A DNA stretch of 64,000 nucleotides from Erythrocercus mccallii. Lineage: Eukaryota; Chordata; Aves; Passeriformes; Dicruridae. Below, in pieces: positions 59,301-64,000 of the stretch. Made by a program: the position numbers and the translations under genes. The notes beneath the pieces are model-generated. The model was given only the letters and a program-made list of their open reading frames with translations, was not told the origin of the DNA and searched no databases. The stretch spans positions 310,001-374,000 of the forward strand of contig VZRG01000347.1 of the NCBI GenBank assembly GCA_013397435.1, written 5' to 3'. Within the stretch, counting starts at the first letter, position 1; every line of letters starts with the position of its first letter.

Positions 59301-60030
59301 AACTTGTAGCAACAGCATACTGATTGAGACAGAGCACAAAAATAAGAGTGGAAGATCAAAGATTAAACTCTAAACACCAGTAGATGCTTTTAGAGATTAC
59401 CAGAGACTGGCCAAAGAGAAGAAATGTGAAACAGACTATAAAAAAAATCTCAGGTTGTAGGAAAGGAAGTGAGAAATTATTACACACATGGTGGTCATGT
59501 CTGAAAATGCAACCCTTGTGTCTGAGGAGATATGAGGGAAGAAAGAAAGATGAACTCCTTGGGTTGTGACATTTCGCTACAGCCAAAGTTTGGGGGAATC
59601 TCATAAATTGAACAGGGCCCTGAAAAAAATGATTTTAACAGCTTCTGTAAATAGCAACATTTTGAAATTAAAACTAGGATTTGGCTATAAAATTCCTATG
59701 TCTGAATATGAGCTATACTGTGAGGAAAAGGTTAGTGAATCTAAAAAGACAATAAAAGAAAAATGAGGAGTTCAATAAGAGAAAAATCTTTATATTTGCA
59801 AGAGCTAGATAACGTGGATTAACCAGGAAATTTAGTTTTTCAGTCTCTGTCTGTGTTCTTGTTGACACCATAAGAGCCTTTTAGCTCTGCAAGCCCAGAG
59901 ATTTGTGGTGGTACTGCTGCAGAGGAGTCAGATCACGGTACACTCAGGCCTGCGTGCGGTACAGGAGCAAAAATATCTGCTGCCACTTACAGGTGGGACT
60001 GAGGCTTTGAGTGTTTGGCTCCACACATGA
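59301..60030. other. Gene-free stretch
   Basis: No gene recognised; short overlapping frames on both strands at 59356-59604 and a plus frame at 59566-59766 show no known domain. Confidence 0.6.
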
Positions 60031-60036
60031 ACACCT

Positions 60037-60133
60037 CAGGCACACAGAGATTTTCAGCCTTTGAAAAACAGTCTTTTCTTTAAAAACAGGCGCAGAGAGA
60101 TTTTTAGCCACTGCAAGCTGGTCTTTAAAAGCC
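60037..60133. repeat. Diverged 50-base tandem duplication
   Basis: The unit at 60037-60086 (starting CAGGCACACAGAGATTTTC) recurs at 60087-60133 (starting CAGGCGCAGAGAGATTTTT). Similarity resumes at a TCTTTAAAA block at the end of each copy after a diverged middle. The copies are clearly related but old. A minus-strand open frame spans them by chance or carries the repeat without known function. Confidence 0.6.
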
Positions 60134-60305
60134 TTAGTAATAACAGGAGTTTGAGCAATTCCTTGTGGGAGCTGTCGCATTGACTTCTATTTCACCTGTG
60201 TGTGTGGAGATTGTTGCTCTTTTCTGGTGTGCTGGCTTCTGTGTGGCTAACACAATCTATATAGTCATGAGAAGTTAAGAATTTATGTTAGCTGATAACA
60301 TGATT

Positions 60306-60460
60306 TGCAATCAGAGCTTGATTTATTTTCTCAGAAATTAAAAGACGGTGAAACAAAAGAGAATTCAAGAAGAAACTATGTGCAATCAGAGATTCATCTA
60401 TTTCCTAAGAAATTAAAAGACTTGCTGAAAAAAATCCCAGAATTTAACAAGAAACTAAAA
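60306..60460. repeat. Diverged 75-base tandem duplication
   Basis: The unit at 60306-60380 and the unit at 60381-60460 share TGCAATCAGAG at their starts, AGAAATTAAAAGAC in the middle and a GAATT...AAGAAACT block near the end. The second unit has a net 4-base gain. A plus-strand frame stays open over both and gives similar peptides QSELDLFSQKLKD and QSEIHLFPKKLKD, but the 4-base change breaks the correspondence afterwards. That argues against a selected protein repeat. Confidence 0.7.
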
Positions 60461-63400
60461 TATTGGATAATTCATTCCCTTCAGGCATTTCACAATTCTT
60501 AGCTACAGGTACCTTGTCCCAGTAGCCTTGGGTGACCTTCAAAGTCGTGGTTGCTGGACATAAGATCCTTTCACTGACTTGTGTGCAATGTTTATCCTTG
60601 AAAGACACACTAAACTAATATTTTGGAAATAGTTGACTGGTTTAGATTATCTACTGTTTAAATCTGCATGTTTCTTGTGATACTGGCGAGATTTTTGTAC
60701 CATCTGGTTCCTCAGAGATAAGGTCCCCTTTTCTCTACAGCCGACAAACAATCCTCTCACCATACCTGTCATTGCATGACATAACTGTCTAGGAATGCAG
60801 TTATAAAACAAAAAAAATTAATTGAATTAGTATTTTTTCCTTACTGTTTTACGCTATTGTGCTGAAATAGTAATGCATTATTTTTCATCCATACATTTAA
60901 TGTTTCCTCTATTTTATTTATTTTGGCATATGTCATCTGTTGCTTCTGCAACATAAATGTATGAATATAAGATCATTGGTAAAATCTGTCTACATTAAGT
61001 GAGTCATATGCAGTAATTTTGGCATTGAAGCCTGTATTTAGAAATCTAGTCTCTTAGACTTAAAAAAAAAGAAATATATTTTTGTTGAGAAACAAGTGCA
61101 GACAGTGTTATTCACAGCAAAAGCTATTGGTTTGAAATGTAAATTTTTTTTAATAAAACTTATTTAATGGTGTGTGTCTCTAAGACCCAAGGAGAGTGGT
61201 GCAGTGCAGTTCTGTAGGGAAAGCAGGTAAATTGTGAAACGAGGATAAAAAATAAACTCATGAAAAATGACACAGTTGAGCTGTGCCATATTTTGTACAA
61301 CTTGCAATCCATCATCCTTGGTTTTAACATATTCAGAACAGTTTGCTTAACATTTTTTCAGGAGGGAAGGAAAACTAAGATGTTGACATAGCTGCTGAAA
61401 TATTCACGTAAAGATAGAAAAGTAGGGACTGAAGCAGTTACAGGCTGCAGGCTGTTTTTATGTTCTCATGTTCACTCACAGAATTAAGGCCTTCACTTAG
61501 TCTGTACTTGCTGTTCTCATGGGGCCTATTTTTCTTTTCACCATAAATGAACGTTTATCTTTGCAAATATAAAGTCCATCATTTTGTTCTTCCTCTTCGT
61601 GATTGTCAGTAAAATGTTAGATCCTGTTACTTTCTGTGAAATAATCTTATTGTGTAACAAAATTTAATTATTTATTAATCTATCAGACTGCAATTAATAT
61701 CTGGTTTAGTGTCTGGCAACAGAAAACCAAGGAGAAGTTCAGATGGACTATGAGTTAAATATTTTGCTATCATGCATTTTGAAAGAATGAAACAATGGAA
61801 CCCTGTGCTACATACCTGCCAAAGGGGCGCACACTGAGCTTTCTTGTGGGAAATATCAAATATCTGTATTAATGAAAGCAGGAGGCAAATATTTAGACAT
61901 ACAGGCTACAGGTAGGAACATCCTTTTTTTTTTTTTTTTTTTTTTTGCAAGAAGAACGCATACAATAGCTATTGATGGGCTGAAACACGTGTGCCTTCCC
62001 AAAATACCTCATAAATACACACAAAACTCTTCATCATTATCAGAATAATGATGACTACTGACATGGTCATTGCTATATTTTACAGACAATCGAAGAGTGC
62101 TTTACAAACTCTTAGGAGCTGAAAGGAAAGCAAAATGCAAGTTCTCATTCCGTATTGAGCTACTTTTGCATCAACAAAGATAAAGTTCACAACAACCATA
62201 TGGTTTTCCAGTGTTTTGTTTTCTCAGTGCTCTGCCAGCTTCATTTGTCAAAGAAATGTCAAGTATACAAACTAAAAGCCACAAAATCTTTGACCTACGG
62301 AAACTACACCAATGTCAGAAATTTTGCATATTTTTGTCCAAGTCCTTTTTAGCAGCTGTGTATGAAAACATTTTAGTTTTTCATTGAGCAGTGCTTCTTG
62401 TTAGCTGTACTACAACACTGTCATACAAGTCAGAATAAGGTACAAATTCAAGGCACAAGAGCAAAGATAATTAACAGTGAACAGTATCCTTTCTGGCTAA
62501 TAAAGAAAATAATAGCTGACAGACTACACAAAAATCTGAGAAAAAAAAAATCCATAAATCAAGGATGTTAATTGTTATTTCCACCACTTGTTAAGATGAA
62601 AGATGACACTATGTAGGCACTTTCTCAGCATGATCTCTCATAAACAGATGTCCAATGCCTTGGGTAAACCTGTACAAACTGAGAAGTATCTACTGACTGC
62701 ATCATTAGTCTTCTTCTGATTTCAAGCCAGGGATGCTGGAGAACAAATTAGTCAACTGATCCTTGCCAAAGTCAAGTTTTATTAAGGAAAAGCATTTGTT
62801 GCAGGGTAGAAAGGGATGCTGTGTTTATGCTGAAATTTAGGTAACAAAGTCCCAGTGAAAAGATAATTTTTTAATTTCACATTTGAGTAATTAATTGCAA
62901 GCTTTACATATTTCTTCCTTTGTCCAATTTATGATGTACATTCATCATTCCTCTAAAGGATGCACTCTTAATGCATTAAAAAATATGAACCTGCTTGAGG
63001 ATACAACACTTGACATTCAAGTAAAATACCACATTTTCTCAGTGTCATTATTCACATGTACTCTATTCAGCACTGCTTCCCTGCCTTTTCTACACCTAAT
63101 AGAGGAAGTGAAGTGAATCACCGGGTCACCCATATGTGAGTTGTCAGCTCTAATAAGCCTGTAGGTAGCAGCAAGCAACAAAACCACTTCCGATTTTGCA
63201 AGGCAGTATTACCTAGAAAGAGAATGATGAGGAACCTCATGTTTTTTCTCTTAAAAATGTATTAGTGTGTTTTTCAGGATGTTTTGTTTTCAGTTAAGCT
63301 AATTTTTTTGTAATATTTGAAAAGTGAATTTAAATATCAGAAAGAAAAAGATTTTTTTTTTTAGGGATATACCGGTGAAAAGTGGAGGATGATAGAATGA

Positions 63401-64000
63401 AATCAAGAAAAGAATAATTTACACTTATAAGGAGAAAAATTTTTTGGCAGTGAGTGATTAGCTCATGGAAAAATACTGCAAAAGCCTTAACAGAAAATGG
63501 GCACTTGTATCTCTTATCTGTGTATTTCTGATAAAAATATTATCTTGAAAATTACATTCGAGAAATGGATTAGATAAACTTAGCATTTCTTACCATCTCT
63601 ACTATCTATACATTTGTGCTTTGTTTGTGTGAAAGCAAACAACAATGAATTGTCAGAAACTAATTATGAAGGAAGTGGCCTTAAGAGAAAAATTTACAGT
63701 TATATTGAAAACAGGTTTAAAATAAGGCTGGTTATTGTTTTATTGTCAGTGCTTAGCTCTTTGTATTAGATGAGACAATATATATAATTAGAGACTAAAA
63801 AACCATTTTTGTACAGAAAACCCTGAAAGTTCTATCAGAAAAAATTTCCTTATTGCAAATGGGGCAAAGGTGCAAGTGAGCAAATCCGTCCCTCTGGTAG
63901 AACTGCAGCACCTTTTCACAACTGCTTCAGAAATTAAACTAAATAGGAGCTGGGGGTACCTACAGAGATCTGACCTTAATGGCTCTAATAGGCACTTGCC
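60461..64000. other. Gene-free AT-rich stretch to the window end
   Basis: No gene, RNA gene or known mobile element recognised. The notable item is the T tract at 61924-61946. Short open frames at 62155-62352 and 62895-63116 have no known motifs. Homopolymer runs of about ten bases occur near 62540 and 63352. Confidence 0.65.
61924..61946. repeat. T23 homopolymer tract
   Basis: Twenty-three consecutive Ts. Read on the minus strand it is a long A tract, which could be the tail of a retroposed sequence lying to its right. However, no complement of AATAAA lies in the expected 10-30 bases beyond it, and no flanking duplication is evident. A simple slippage tract is the better reading. Confidence 0.8.

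Noticed and set aside
61924..61946. The T23 tract as the poly(A) tail of a processed pseudogene on the minus strand.
   Set aside because: No polyadenylation signal at the expected distance, no flanking duplication, and no recognisable coding remnant to the right.
1..64000. CRISPR arrays, operons, ribosome binding sites, insertion sequences or other prokaryotic features.
   Set aside because: The AT-rich, gene-poor, CpG-poor texture and the CR1 fragment show this is vertebrate nuclear DNA; no regularly spaced direct repeats of CRISPR type are present.

Overview
Organism and setting. This looks like nuclear DNA of a vertebrate, most likely a bird. The main support is a recognisable 3' piece of a CR1 retroposon on the minus strand at about 26561-26833. 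It starts with the degenerate CR1 terminal octamers and continues through the well-known avian CR1 tail. A second, GC-rich repeat-like piece at 27715-27870 resembles the internal units of an avian endogenous-retrovirus LTR. Overall repeat density is very low, base composition is AT-rich, CpG is rare, and simple repeats are few, which fits a gene-poor avian region or a very large intron. The species cannot be fixed from what is visible.

Genes. I recognise no protein-coding exon, tRNA, rRNA, snRNA or known microRNA. Many short open frames exist, the longest being 147 codons at 33209-33652. A rough estimate from stop-codon frequency in six frames of AT-rich DNA gives a longest chance frame of about this size. 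None of the translations shows a domain I know. Two stretches deserve a coding check: a splice-site-bounded 169-base open segment at 21834-22002 with a very charged translation, and a 70-codon frame at 3863-4075 just upstream of an AATAAA and just downstream of a CpG-rich patch. Both are weak.

Layout. 1-3295 is AT-rich with nothing recognisable. 3296-3650 is an isolated GC/CpG-rich patch with a G-quadruplex motif. 4110-16235 is featureless except for small palindromes and a 14-base duplication. 16236-16740 and 22320-22720 look like candidate regulatory elements, the latter with a perfect 13-base-pair hairpin. 26561-27960 holds the retroelement debris. 31690-32150 is a homeodomain-motif-rich candidate element, and 33285-33640 is a second GC-rich patch. 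37714-37770, 41514-41575 and 45851-45902 are short tandem duplications. 42891-42915 is a perfect 25-base palindrome. 51900-52260 carries five TCF/LEF-type motifs arranged in two inverted pairs plus one. 55840-56340 carries two perfect inverted repeats, one of them an NF-kappaB-type palindrome, amid homeodomain motifs. 60037-60460 holds two adjacent diverged tandem duplications. A 23-base T tract lies at 61924-61946.

How it may work. If the window has a function, it is probably as distal regulatory DNA of a developmental gene outside the window, or as intron sequence. That is inference. Whole-genome alignment, chromatin data and transcript data would decide it, and none can be run here. I found no convincing previously undescribed system. 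The best leads are the TCF/LEF cluster, the palindrome-bearing elements and the 22441-22487 hairpin.
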